A stretch of 9,686 nt of DNA from Clostridiales bacterium. Lineage in GTDB: Bacteria; Bacillota; Clostridia; Saccharofermentanales; UBA5734. Shown piece by piece: positions 1-8,067 of the stretch. The notes beneath the pieces were generated by a model that was not told the origin of the DNA, ran no database searches, and saw nothing but the letters and a program-made list of their open reading frames with translations. The stretch is from NCBI GenBank assembly GCA_003451915.1, contig DMJC01000167.1, positions 1 to 9,686 on the forward strand, written 5' to 3'. The position numbers were made by a program, and so were the translations under genes. Position 1 is the first letter of the stretch. The number at the start of each line of letters is the position of its first letter.

Positions 1-605
1 GCCTTGATCTGGCTTGATGATTCCGGTAAAGCAAGCAGCGCACGGGCATGACCTGCAGTCAGTTCTTCATTTATGACTAGCTTTTTGACTTCATCAGGCA
101 AGTTCAGCAATCGCAGTGTGTTGGTGATTGCTGGCCTGGAGCGGCCGACAACTGTCGACAGTTTTTCCTGGGTCATCGAATGTTCTTTAATCAACTTTTC
201 CAATGCGTAGGCTTCTTCCAGCGGGTTAAGGTCCTGACGCTGGATATTTTCAATTAAAGCATGTTCAAGAACCTGCAGTTCGGTCAACTCACGGATAATT
301 GCCGGTACGACGGTCAGGCCAGCCATACGCGAAGCTCGCCAGCGCCGTTCGCCGGCAACAATTTTATACCCTTGCTGTGCCCGGCAGACAATTATGGGCT
401 GAATAACGCCGTTTTCACGAATCGAAGAAGCCAAATCTTCCAGTTTTTCCTGATCAAATGACTTGCGTGGCTGATCGGCATTCGGACTGATATCGTTGAT
501 TTTTAATTCAACAATCGAGCCCTTGATTTCATCCGAGACAAGATCAACATTCTGAAGCAGGGCACCGAGGCCCTTGCCCAAACCTTTACCCACTGCAGCA
601 CACAT
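1..605 (-). CDS. parB: ParB/Spo0J chromosome-partitioning protein (partial, C-terminus off window)
   Basis: This is the N-terminal 201 residues of a ParB/Spo0J protein, which binds parS, loads onto DNA as a CTP-dependent sliding clamp and works with ParA to segregate origins. Visible are a glycine-rich start with a repeated GKGLG (6-14), the ParB N-domain with SPNADQPRKSF (40-50), the CTP-binding motifs GERRWRA (85-91) and ENIQR (119-123), and a helix-turn-helix with MTQEKLSTVVGRSRPAI (144-160) for parS recognition. The ATG at 605-603 overlaps the parA stop (TGATG), and AGGAGG lies 9 nt upstream within parA, so the two genes are translationally coupled in one operon. The dimerisation domain, roughly the last 80-90 residues in this family, lies beyond position 1. 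Motifs are intact and I see no frameshift. The close parA gene and two parS sites make the assignment firm. Confidence 0.97.
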   Translation of the reverse strand, partial: MCAAVGKGLGKGLGALLQNVDLVSDEIKGSIVELKINDISPNADQPRKSFDQEKLEDLASSIRENGVIQPIIVCRAQQGYKIVAGERRWRASRMAGLTVVPAIIRELTELQVLEHALIENIQRQDLNPLEEAYALEKLIKEHSMTQEKLSTVVGRSRPAITNTLRLLNLPDEVKKLVINEELTAGHARALLALPESSSQIK

Positions 606-1378
606 CAGACGATTCCTCCTGCTCTGCGTATGACCTCTTTAGCCAATGCATCATAACATTCAGCGCCCTTTGATTTTGGATCATACTCCATGATCGATTT
701 GCCAAAACTGGGGGCTTCGCTGAGTCGGACATTACGCGGAATAATTGTTCTGAAAACACGATCACCAAAATAGCGGCGGACCTCGTTGGCTACTTGGTGT
801 GCCAGCTGAGTCCGCGCATCAAACATCGTTACAACGACGCCAAAAACTGCCAGATGTGGATTTAAAGCCTTTTTGACAATTGTTATGGTTTCCATCAGCT
901 GAGTCAAGCCTTCGAGTGCAAAATATTCGCTTTGGATCGGAACAATCACTCCATCTGCTGCAGTCAATGCATTTAACGTCAGCAAACCCAGGGAAGGCGG
1001 GCAGTCCATTAATATAAAGTCAAATTGCTTCAGAATGCCTTCCAGCGCGCGCTTCAGAATTGTTTCACGTGAAACAGCACTAACCAGCTCGATTTCCGCA
1101 CCAGCCAATTCGATATTAGCTGGACAAATCGTTAGATTACGGCGACCTGAATCCATCATGACCTTCTGGATGTCTTCTTCATTGATTAGAACATCGTAGA
1201 TGGTGGACTTTAAGCTCTTCTTTTCCAATCCAAAACTCGACGTCGCATTGCCTTGCGGATCCATATCAATCAGCAGTGTCTTCTTCCCTTTAGATGCTAT
1301 TAAGGTAGCCAGGTTAACTGTCGTGGTTGTTTTACCCACGCCACCCTTTTGATTGACAATAGCAAGTACTTGTGGCAT
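605..1378 (-). CDS. parA: ParA/Soj chromosome-partitioning ATPase
   Basis: A 257-residue ParA/Soj ATPase of normal family length. In this family the ATP-bound dimer binds nucleoid DNA and is released by ParB, moving parS regions apart; Soj also modulates DnaA. The deviant Walker A motif KGGVGKTTT is at 11-19 with its signature lysine K11 and K16, followed by LLIDMDPQGN (35-44), the Walker B/switch II stretch FILMDCPPSLG (121-131) with D125, and the C-terminal IPRNVRLSEAPSFG (213-226) typical of chromosomal Soj. The ATG has AAGGAG 8 nt upstream. It forms an operon with parB through a 1-nt overlap. A perfect parS site lies inside the gene and is read as residues VSRET (102-106). It is separated from gyrB by a terminator, so it probably has its own promoter. 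Confidence 0.98.
   Translation of the reverse strand: MPQVLAIVNQKGGVGKTTTTVNLATLIASKGKKTLLIDMDPQGNATSSFGLEKKSLKSTIYDVLINEEDIQKVMMDSGRRNLTICPANIELAGAEIELVSAVSRETILKRALEGILKQFDFILMDCPPSLGLLTLNALTAADGVIVPIQSEYFALEGLTQLMETITIVKKALNPHLAVFGVVVTMFDARTQLAHQVANEVRRYFGDRVFRTIIPRNVRLSEAPSFGKSIMEYDPKSKGAECYDALAKEVIRRAGGIV
1061..1076. other. parS: parS centromere site inside parA
   Basis: TGTTTCACGTGAAACA is a perfect 16-bp palindrome matching the bacterial consensus parS (TGTTNCACGTGAAACA). It lies within parA, where the frame reads GTT TCA CGT GAA ACA (Val-Ser-Arg-Glu-Thr). It should nucleate ParB loading near the origin. The exact match over 16 bp, next to parAB, makes chance very unlikely. Confidence 0.95.
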
Positions 1379-1410
1379 ATGACACGCTCCTTGACGACTT
1401 CGATTTTAGC

Positions 1411-1444
1411 ATTCTATCATAGATCGACTGATAAAAACAGTCTT
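1411..1444 (-). promoter_or_regulatory. Possible parAB promoter
   Basis: On the minus strand, 38 nt upstream of the parA ATG, there is a TATGAT/TAGAAT cluster (1411-1421) that could serve as a -10 element. The best -35 at a 17-bp spacing from TATGAT is AAGACT (1444-1439), only 3 of 6 matches. A promoter is expected here because a terminator separates gyrB from parA, but the exact elements are uncertain. Confidence 0.3.
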
Positions 1445-1451
1445 GTGTCCG

Positions 1452-1474
1452 TGCCTTGACCTGATCACAAGGCA
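1452..1474. repeat. Inverted repeat in the parA leader
   Basis: TGCCTTG (1452-1458) and CAAGGCA (1468-1474) form a perfect 7-bp inverted repeat with a 9-nt loop. It lies between the gyrB terminator and the putative parA promoter. No T-run follows on either strand, so it is not an obvious terminator. It could be an operator or have no function. Confidence 0.45.
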
Positions 1475-1484
1475 ATCATTATGA

Positions 1485-1520
1485 TAAAAAAGCCGTCTGT
1501 TTCACGTGAAACAGACGGCT
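1485..1520 (-). terminator. Intrinsic terminator of gyrB built on a parS palindrome
   Basis: Read on the minus strand, 27 nt after the gyrB stop, a 30-bp perfect palindrome (1491-1520; half-site AGCCGTCTGTTTCAC) is followed by a run of T, complementary to six A at 1486-1491. The RNA would fold into a stem of 12-13 bp with a GC-rich base (GCCGUCUG/CAGACGGC) closed by a 4-nt loop, then a U-tract, which is the classic Rho-independent layout. The U-tract is present only in the gyrB direction. The apex of the hairpin is the parS sequence. Confidence 0.88.
1498..1513. other. parS: parS centromere site within the gyrB terminator stem
   Basis: A second perfect TGTTTCACGTGAAACA, identical to the copy in parA and 437 bp from it. 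It forms the centre of the 30-bp palindrome after gyrB. The symmetry extends 7 bp on each side beyond the 16-bp parS consensus. It is expected to load ParB about 5 kb from oriC. Confidence 0.95.
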
Positions 1521-1547
1521 GAAAGGCTTATTTATCAGACATTTTTG

Positions 1548-3632
<2,085 letters not shown>

Positions 3633-3669
3633 TCACCATCCTATATCTGTTATCGCATATCATATTAAA

Positions 3670-3936
3670 TCAGACATCATTATCAATTACGCCATAACTC
3701 CTGCTGAGACGCCGGCGTAAAGTTGCAGTTGAAATCGGGGTAATATAAATTCTGTCGGCCGTTACAACAAATGATCGCGGAATATCAGGCGAAACGATTT
3801 CGACCCGGTCATCTGCTTCAGCCCGCCGAAGATAAGAACGTGTGTCAGAATTGTCCTGAGTTGTACCATCGAAATCGAATATTCCCACAATAAACTTGTC
3901 GGAAACTGTACACTCCCCGCCAATATGGACAAACAT
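3670..3936 (-). CDS. remB: RemB/YaaB-like DUF370 protein
   Basis: A small protein of the RemA/RemB (DUF370) family, 88 residues from the preferred start. It opens with MFVHIGGECTVSDKFIVGIFD, followed by IPRSFVVTADRIYITPISTATLRRR (52-76). This matches my recollection of B. subtilis YaaB/RemB, encoded at the same place between recF and gyrB. RemA-type proteins are DNA-binding regulators of matrix and osmoprotection genes; the role of the RemB type is less clear. I chose the ATG at 3936 because GGAG lies 8 nt upstream and family members start with MYIH/MFVH. An in-frame ATG at 3969 would add 11 residues but has no good ribosome binding site. It lies 40 bp upstream of gyrB and probably shares its transcript, with a likely promoter just upstream. 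Confidence 0.9.
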   Translation of the reverse strand: MFVHIGGECTVSDKFIVGIFDFDGTTQDNSDTRSYLRRAEADDRVEIVSPDIPRSFVVTADRIYITPISTATLRRRLSRSYGVIDNDV

Positions 3937-3960
3937 TCTGTGAACTCCGTCCCTTCTCTG

Positions 3961-4002
3961 CAACAGCATGGTTGATCGTTGCCTGAAGAGCCTTTGCTGT
4001 TG
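3961..4002. repeat. Inverted repeat in the leader of the remB–gyrB transcript
   Basis: CAACAGCA (3961-3968) and TGCTGTTG (3995-4002) are perfect 8-bp inverted arms with a 26-nt loop. If transcription starts from the promoter at 4015-4043, this hairpin would lie in the 5' leader just before the ribosome binding site of the RemB-like gene. No T-run follows. A regulatory function is only a possibility. Confidence 0.45.
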
Positions 4003-4014
4003 ACCATAAGAAAT

Positions 4015-4043
4015 ATTGTACCATAAAACGCGCTATTTTTCCA
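4015..4043 (-). promoter_or_regulatory. Likely extended -10 promoter for remB–gyrB
   Basis: On the minus strand TGGTACAAT (4023-4015) is an extended -10 (TG-N-TACAAT, 5 of 6 to TATAAT). TGGAAA (4043-4038) lies 17 bp upstream, 4 of 6 to TTGACA. The -35 overlaps the last codons of recF. Transcription would start in the spacer before the RemB-like gene and continue into gyrB. Confidence 0.6.
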
Positions 4044-5223
4044 TCTTTTGTACATGCCCTTGCGCAACATGAAAAAAAGTAAAAAGCTGATCATTCTGTG
4101 CGGCTACAGCATCCAGATGTTTTTCCTGCCGTATTTCAGTGACGACCTGCTGGGCATCGGTGCAGGTCACGAAAACCTGGGCGTCATTAATATTTTCTAA
4201 TAAGCGGACACGTCTGCTTTCATCGAGTTCAGACATGACATCATCAAGCAGCAATACAGGCGCTTCACCTGTATCCTGACGTAAAATAGCCAATTCAGCC
4301 AGTTTGAGCGCTAAAACAGCCGATCGCTGTTGTCCCTGTGAAGCAAAGGGTTTGAGTCCGTCACCATCCAGTGATAACTCCAGATCATCCCGGTGTGGCC
4401 CCTGACCTGTCGTCCGTTTATCCAGATCATCTGGCATGTTGGCATTTAATTTATCTAAATAATGATCAGCAATTTGTTTTTTTGTGAAATCTGGCTTTAT
4501 ACCTGATACTGTACGGTATTTAATATATAATTTTTCGCGTCCTGATGATATTTTTTCTTGCGCTTCTGCTGCCAGTTCAGCAATCCGGCGCGTATAGATC
4601 ATCCGCTGCTCAATCAGTCCGGCAGCCTGCTCGGCCAGTGCCTGGTTCCAAACCTCAAGTTGCAGGCGGGCCTTTTCATCCAGCGATGCAATCTGCTTCA
4701 ATAATTTGTTTCGCTGCAGCAAATAGCGGGAATATTGCTGTAAATTTAAAAAATAAGAAGGCCTGACCTGCGAAATTAAAAGATCAAGATATCGCCTGCG
4801 GGTTGATGGCCCTTCTTTAACCAGCATTAAATCCTCAGGAGCGAAGATAACAGCATGAAACAAACCCATCAGATCGCCGATCCGATCCAGTTTCAGGCCG
4901 TTTTGGCGTACAATCCGCTGGGAGCGGGTGCGCTGGGGATCACCTGGCACTGCTTCGAGATATTCAATCTCGATTTCGTCTTCAGATCCATTTTGATTGA
5001 CAAAGCAGATCCGGACAGTATAACGATCGGCTGAATGCCTGATCAAGTCAGCATCGCGCGCTGTGCGATGTGAACGCGCACAGGCGCAAAGATAAACAGC
5101 CTCAAGGATGTTGGTTTTACCTTGAGCATTATCGCCATAAAATACATTGATGCCTGGTTCAGTGTCGATTAATTGCCGATCATAATTACGAAATTCGGAC
5201 AACTCGACTTTTTTAATGATCAT
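4033..5223 (-). CDS. recF: RecF DNA replication and repair protein
   Basis: RecF is an SMC/ABC-like ATPase that binds gapped DNA and, with RecO and RecR, helps load RecA at stalled forks. Visible are the start MIIKKVELSEFRNYD, the Walker A motif GDNAQGKTN (30-38), the ABC signature SQGQQRS (295-301), and the Walker B/D-loop LLLDDVMSELD (324-334). GQGPHRDD (273-280) is the conserved stretch before the signature. At 396 residues it is a little longer than the usual ~365-375, with the extra length spread through the arm region and tail. The ATG lies 18 nt after the dnaN stop, but the spacer has no purine-rich ribosome binding site, so translation probably depends on coupling to dnaN. The yaaA S4-domain gene often found between dnaN and recF is absent. 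Confidence 0.97.
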   Translation of the reverse strand: MIIKKVELSEFRNYDRQLIDTEPGINVFYGDNAQGKTNILEAVYLCACARSHRTARDADLIRHSADRYTVRICFVNQNGSEDEIEIEYLEAVPGDPQRTRSQRIVRQNGLKLDRIGDLMGLFHAVIFAPEDLMLVKEGPSTRRRYLDLLISQVRPSYFLNLQQYSRYLLQRNKLLKQIASLDEKARLQLEVWNQALAEQAAGLIEQRMIYTRRIAELAAEAQEKISSGREKLYIKYRTVSGIKPDFTKKQIADHYLDKLNANMPDDLDKRTTGQGPHRDDLELSLDGDGLKPFASQGQQRSAVLALKLAELAILRQDTGEAPVLLLDDVMSELDESRRVRLLENINDAQVFVTCTDAQQVVTEIRQEKHLDAVAAQNDQLFTFFHVAQGHVQKMEK

Positions 5224-5241
5224 CTGGCGGAAAACTGTTGA

Positions 5242-6342
5242 TTAGCGGCGCAGCGGCAGGACGAGATAGGCAAATTCCTGGCTGTCCGCAGGCTTGAGGA
5301 CACAAGGCCCCATGCTGCCGTTGAAAACAACCGAAATTTCATCTTCATCAATAGCTTTGAGAGCGTCGACAAAATAGCGCGGATTAAAATCGATATCGAT
5401 GCGATTACCCGTCATTGATACGTTAATTTCTTCGCGCAAGGTACCGATTTCAGTGTTGGCACTGACCACCAGGGTTTCATCATCGGGCATGGTCAGGCGC
5501 ACCGGAAAACGGCGTTCCTCAGTTGTGATGACCAGGGAGGCGCGCTCGATGGCCGCCAGCATGGCAGCTGGTGAAATCGTCATGGTCGTTTCAGCCGTCT
5601 GCGGAATGATGCCTTTATAATTCATATATTCGCCCTGAATGAGACGGGATACCAGCTTGACCCGGCCGGTATCAAAGCGGATATGATTCTGTGATGGATA
5701 TATTTCGACCGGGCTTTCATTTGATTGTAAAATACGGCCAACTTCATTTAAAGCCTTCCCGGGAATGATAAATTTCATGACGGGCAGACCCTCGCCGATT
5801 TCATTTTTACGCAAGGCCAGGCGAAAACCGTCAATAGCAACCATTTCAAGGTTTTTGCCGTCACAGTTTAAAAAGCAGCCGTTCAGGACCGGGCGGCTTT
5901 CATCAGTGCTGACGGCAAATAAAGTCTGCCGGATCATATCTTTGAGCAGATTCTGTTTGACAACCAGCTGTTGTTCTTCTTCGACAACAGGTATTTTGGG
6001 ATAATCATCGGCGCGAATGCCTTTGATTGAAAAATGGGTGCTGCCACATTCAATCTGTAAAGCCAGATTGTGGCCGGTCTCAATGGTGACGATGTCGTCA
6101 GGCAGTTTGCGGATGATATCGCCAAACATGCGGGCATTGACGACGATACTGCCTGCTTCGGGCACATCAGCTTCGATATGGCATTCAATACCGGTTTCCA
6201 GATCATAGCCGGTCAATATGACGCCATTCTTCGCTTCCAGCAAAATTCCGTCCAGGATCGGTAATGTGGAACGGGTGGCGACTGCTTTCTGGACGATGCT
6301 GATGGCTTCCATTAACCGGTCACGAGAGCAGATGAGTTTCAT
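5242..6342 (-). CDS. dnaN: DNA polymerase III beta subunit (sliding clamp)
   Basis: The ring-shaped beta clamp tethers DNA polymerase III and other partners to DNA as a head-to-tail dimer with three similar domains per monomer. The 366-residue length is normal. Recognisable are VQKAVATRSTLPILDGIL (17-34), FAVSTDESRPVLNG (142-155), SRLIQGEYMNY (232-242), and the C-terminal FAYLVLPLRR (357-366), which forms part of the protein-binding pocket. The ATG has a full AAGGAGG 8 nt upstream (6357-6351), the strongest ribosome binding site in the window. It is the first gene on the dnaN side of oriC and is transcribed away from the origin, with recF 18 nt downstream. I could not identify a clear promoter in the origin spacer, so it may also be read from dnaA transcripts crossing oriC. 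Confidence 0.98.
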   Translation of the reverse strand: MKLICSRDRLMEAISIVQKAVATRSTLPILDGILLEAKNGVILTGYDLETGIECHIEADVPEAGSIVVNARMFGDIIRKLPDDIVTIETGHNLALQIECGSTHFSIKGIRADDYPKIPVVEEEQQLVVKQNLLKDMIRQTLFAVSTDESRPVLNGCFLNCDGKNLEMVAIDGFRLALRKNEIGEGLPVMKFIIPGKALNEVGRILQSNESPVEIYPSQNHIRFDTGRVKLVSRLIQGEYMNYKGIIPQTAETTMTISPAAMLAAIERASLVITTEERRFPVRLTMPDDETLVVSANTEIGTLREEINVSMTGNRIDIDFNPRYFVDALKAIDEDEISVVFNGSMGPCVLKPADSQEFAYLVLPLRR

Positions 6343-6377
6343 GCTGATGTCCTCCTTGGCGAAATTGCCTGTTGTTC

Positions 6378-6410
6378 ATTAATCTTATATATTTTATCAC
6401 TTTTCTTCTT
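6378..6410. other. AT-rich candidate DNA-unwinding element
   Basis: 28 of 33 bases are A or T, including TTATATATTTTATCA. It lies on the dnaN side of the DnaA-box cluster, the position of the unwinding element in B. subtilis-type origins. It also overlaps the region where a dnaN promoter would be expected (TAAAAT on the minus strand at 6396-6391), but no matching -35 is visible. Confidence 0.6.
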
Positions 6411-6465
6411 ATGTTGTGTGGATCTTGTTGAAAACTGCTGAAAGCACTGTACTGCAATGATTTGG

Positions 6466-6487
6466 CCTGTTGATAACCTGTTGATAA
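6466..6487. repeat. Perfect 11-bp tandem repeat with DnaA-box-like cores
   Basis: CCTGTTGATAA occurs twice with no gap (6466-6476 and 6477-6487). On the minus strand each copy contains TTATCAACA, one mismatch from the TTATCCACA consensus. The 11-bp period places the two cores on the same face of the helix, head to tail. Low-affinity phased boxes next to an unwinding region would suit assembly of a DnaA filament. Confidence 0.85.
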
Positions 6488-6510
6488 AACTTGGCTTTAG
6501 ACAGGCTCTG

Positions 6511-6528
6511 TGTGGAGAGTTTTCCACA
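6511..6528. repeat. Inverted pair of DnaA-box-like sequences
   Basis: TGTGGA (6511-6516) and TCCACA (6523-6528) are perfect 6-bp inverted arms separated by 6 bp. The right arm belongs to TTTTCCACA (6520-6528, one mismatch to consensus) and the left to CTCTCCACA on the minus strand (two mismatches). They form a head-to-head pair of candidate DnaA sites just beside the consensus box. Confidence 0.65.
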
Positions 6529-6534
6529 TGACAT

Positions 6535-6543
6535 TTATCCACA
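6535..6543 (+). promoter_or_regulatory. Consensus DnaA box
   Basis: TTATCCACA matches the high-affinity DnaA box exactly and is the only perfect copy I found in the spacer. It lies 74 bp from the end of dnaA, among several weaker boxes, and is the likely anchor of the origin complex. Confidence 0.9.
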
Positions 6544-6584
6544 CACTTTCCACCGACCCTGTTTCCACATTTCCACATTTAAAC

Positions 6585-6593
6585 TGTGGAAAA
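6585..6593 (-). promoter_or_regulatory. Near-consensus DnaA box
   Basis: TGTGGAAAA on the plus strand reads TTTTCCACA on the minus strand, one mismatch from the DnaA box. Together with the plus-strand site ending at 6577 it forms an inverted pair, TTCCACA and TGTGGAA, spaced by 7 bp. It is the box nearest the dnaA stop codon. Confidence 0.7.
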
Positions 6594-6617
6594 CTGATCG
6601 TTTGTTCTCTTTATTAA

Positions 6618-7967
6618 TCAGCTGGCTATTCGCTTCTTGATTTCATCCAGATCTTTGATCAGAGTGCACTCGCCGTTGATATCATCAGAAACCTTGTTGC
6701 AGGAATGCATGACGGTTGTGTGATCGCGGTTGCCAAACTCCTGGCCGATCTGCGGCAGTGTCATATTGAGCAGATTACGGCAAAGGTACATGGCAACCTG
6801 GCGCGGATTGGTGACTTCTTTATTTCGTCGGTTAGACTTGAGATCCTCGACTGTGACATGGTAGTAGCGGGCGACGACGTCCATGACGACAGCTGAATCG
6901 ATCTTTTTGCCGGCCAGCGGCTGGATGATATCTTTCAGGGCTTCGGCAGCAACCTCGAGCGTGATCGATCCGGCCAGCAGTGAGTAACACAAGACTGTGT
7001 TGAATGCCCCTTCCAGTTCGCGGATGTTGGATGCGATATTAGAAGCAATGAATTCAAAAACATTGTCCGGGACTGTAACGTGATTGATCTGGGCGCGCCG
7101 TTTGAGAATGGCCACACGGGTTTCATAATCCGGCGGCTGAATGTCAACAGTCAGTCCGCAGGAAAAACGCGTGCGCAGGCGTTCTTCGAGTGAGATCAGA
7201 CTCTGCGGCGGCTTATCACAGGTCATGACAATATTTTTTCCAGACTCGTAAAGGGTGTTGAAGGTATGGAAAAATTCGATCTGCATCTGCTCTTTGCCTT
7301 CGATGAACTGGATATCATCGATCAGCAGCATATCTGTGTTGCGGTATTTATTACGGAAATCATCATACTTGTTTTCTTTGATGGTATAGATGAACTCGTT
7401 GACAAACTGCTCACACTGGACATAAAGGATATTCTTGTTAGGCTGACGGGCCATAACATGGTTGCCGATGGCATGCATCAGGTGGGTCTTGCCCAGACCG
7501 GATCCGCCATACAAAAAGAGCGGGTTGAAATTACGGCCACCCTGTTTTTCGGCGACGGCCACACAGGCGGCATGGGCAAAACGGTTGCCGCTGCCGACGA
7601 CAAATGCTTCAAAGGTGTATTGGGGATTGAGCCGGCTGTTGCTGATCTGGCCGGTGCCGTCCGGGCTGGCATCGAGCAGGCTCGCTGCGCTGTCCGGCGG
7701 GCAGATCGACTGTTCCGGACTGCCGACAATGATTTTGACTTCATAGTCAGTCGCCAGCGCCGATTTCAAGGTGTTGCGGATCAACGGCACGTACTGGTCG
7801 ACAAACGTTTTGTGAAAATCATTGGGTACCGACAAAATAAACACACCCTGGTCAGCCGACACGGGTTCCATCGGACGAATCCATGTGTTCAGGCTGATTT
7901 CGGTGATTTCGCCTTCTAATAAATTGAGTGCGCGACGCCAAAGACTATGCACATCTGGTCGATCCAT
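6618..7967 (-). CDS. dnaA: Chromosomal replication initiator DnaA
   Basis: DnaA is the AAA+ initiator that binds DnaA boxes, forms a filament and melts oriC. Counted from the ATG at 7967 it is 449 residues, a normal length. Domain I begins VHSLWRRALNLLEGEI; a variable linker follows; the ATPase core has Walker A GGSGLGKT (154-161), Walker B MLLIDD (213-218) and RLRTRFSCG (265-273). Domain IV ends with the DnaA-box reader GNRDHTTVMHSCNKV (412-426). An in-frame GTG at 7976 would add three residues (MSL), but AGGTG lies 6 nt before the ATG, while the nearest ribosome binding site to the GTG is only 3 nt away, so I prefer the ATG. It is transcribed toward oriC. No DnaA box is visible in its own upstream region, so the usual autoregulation is not evident. 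Confidence 0.98.
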   Translation of the reverse strand: MDRPDVHSLWRRALNLLEGEITEISLNTWIRPMEPVSADQGVFILSVPNDFHKTFVDQYVPLIRNTLKSALATDYEVKIIVGSPEQSICPPDSAASLLDASPDGTGQISNSRLNPQYTFEAFVVGSGNRFAHAACVAVAEKQGGRNFNPLFLYGGSGLGKTHLMHAIGNHVMARQPNKNILYVQCEQFVNEFIYTIKENKYDDFRNKYRNTDMLLIDDIQFIEGKEQMQIEFFHTFNTLYESGKNIVMTCDKPPQSLISLEERLRTRFSCGLTVDIQPPDYETRVAILKRRAQINHVTVPDNVFEFIASNIASNIRELEGAFNTVLCYSLLAGSITLEVAAEALKDIIQPLAGKKIDSAVVMDVVARYYHVTVEDLKSNRRNKEVTNPRQVAMYLCRNLLNMTLPQIGQEFGNRDHTTVMHSCNKVSDDINGECTLIKDLDEIKKRIAS

Positions 7968-8013
7968 GAGAGACACCTGCCCTGCAATAAGAAAGTAAAT
8001 CTATATTAGCAGA

Positions 8014-8041
8014 TTGGCGGTCAAGATTAAAGGGATATGAT
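8014..8041 (+). promoter_or_regulatory. Candidate promoter for the membrane protein gene
   Basis: TTGGCG (8014-8019, 4 of 6 to TTGACA) is followed after 16 bp by TATGAT (8036-8041, 5 of 6 to TATAAT), 27 bp before the ATG of the small membrane gene. On the opposite strand TTGACC (8024-8019) could be a -35 for dnaA, which would make the two promoters overlap, but I find no well-spaced -10 for it. Confidence 0.5.
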
Positions 8042-8067
8042 ATACTGGGCAATGAGGTGGAACTGCG

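Larger units (their letters stand above)
6361..6617. other. oriC: Replication origin oriC in the dnaA–dnaN spacer
   Basis: This gene-free spacer carries a cluster of DnaA boxes. There is one consensus TTATCCACA (6535-6543), one-mismatch TTTTCCACA boxes in both orientations (6520-6528 plus, 6593-6585 minus), and two minus-strand TTATCAACA cores in a tandem repeat (6466-6487). Weaker two-mismatch sites end at 6569 and 6577, where TTTCCACA is repeated directly (6562-6577). An AT-rich tract lies on the dnaN side (6378-6410). Location between dnaA and dnaN with boxes next to dnaA and an AT-rich element next to dnaN matches Firmicute origins such as that of B. subtilis. I did not see a clear DnaA-trio element by eye. 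Confidence 0.93.

Noticed and set aside
3762..4094. 110-codon minus-strand frame overlapping the recF end and the RemB-like gene
   Set aside because: It is out of frame with both recognised genes, and the RemB-like product in the other frame matches a known family.
7266..7919. 217-codon open frame on the plus strand opposite dnaA
   Set aside because: It is fully antisense to a well-conserved gene, has no family-like motif, and arises from the codon bias of dnaA.
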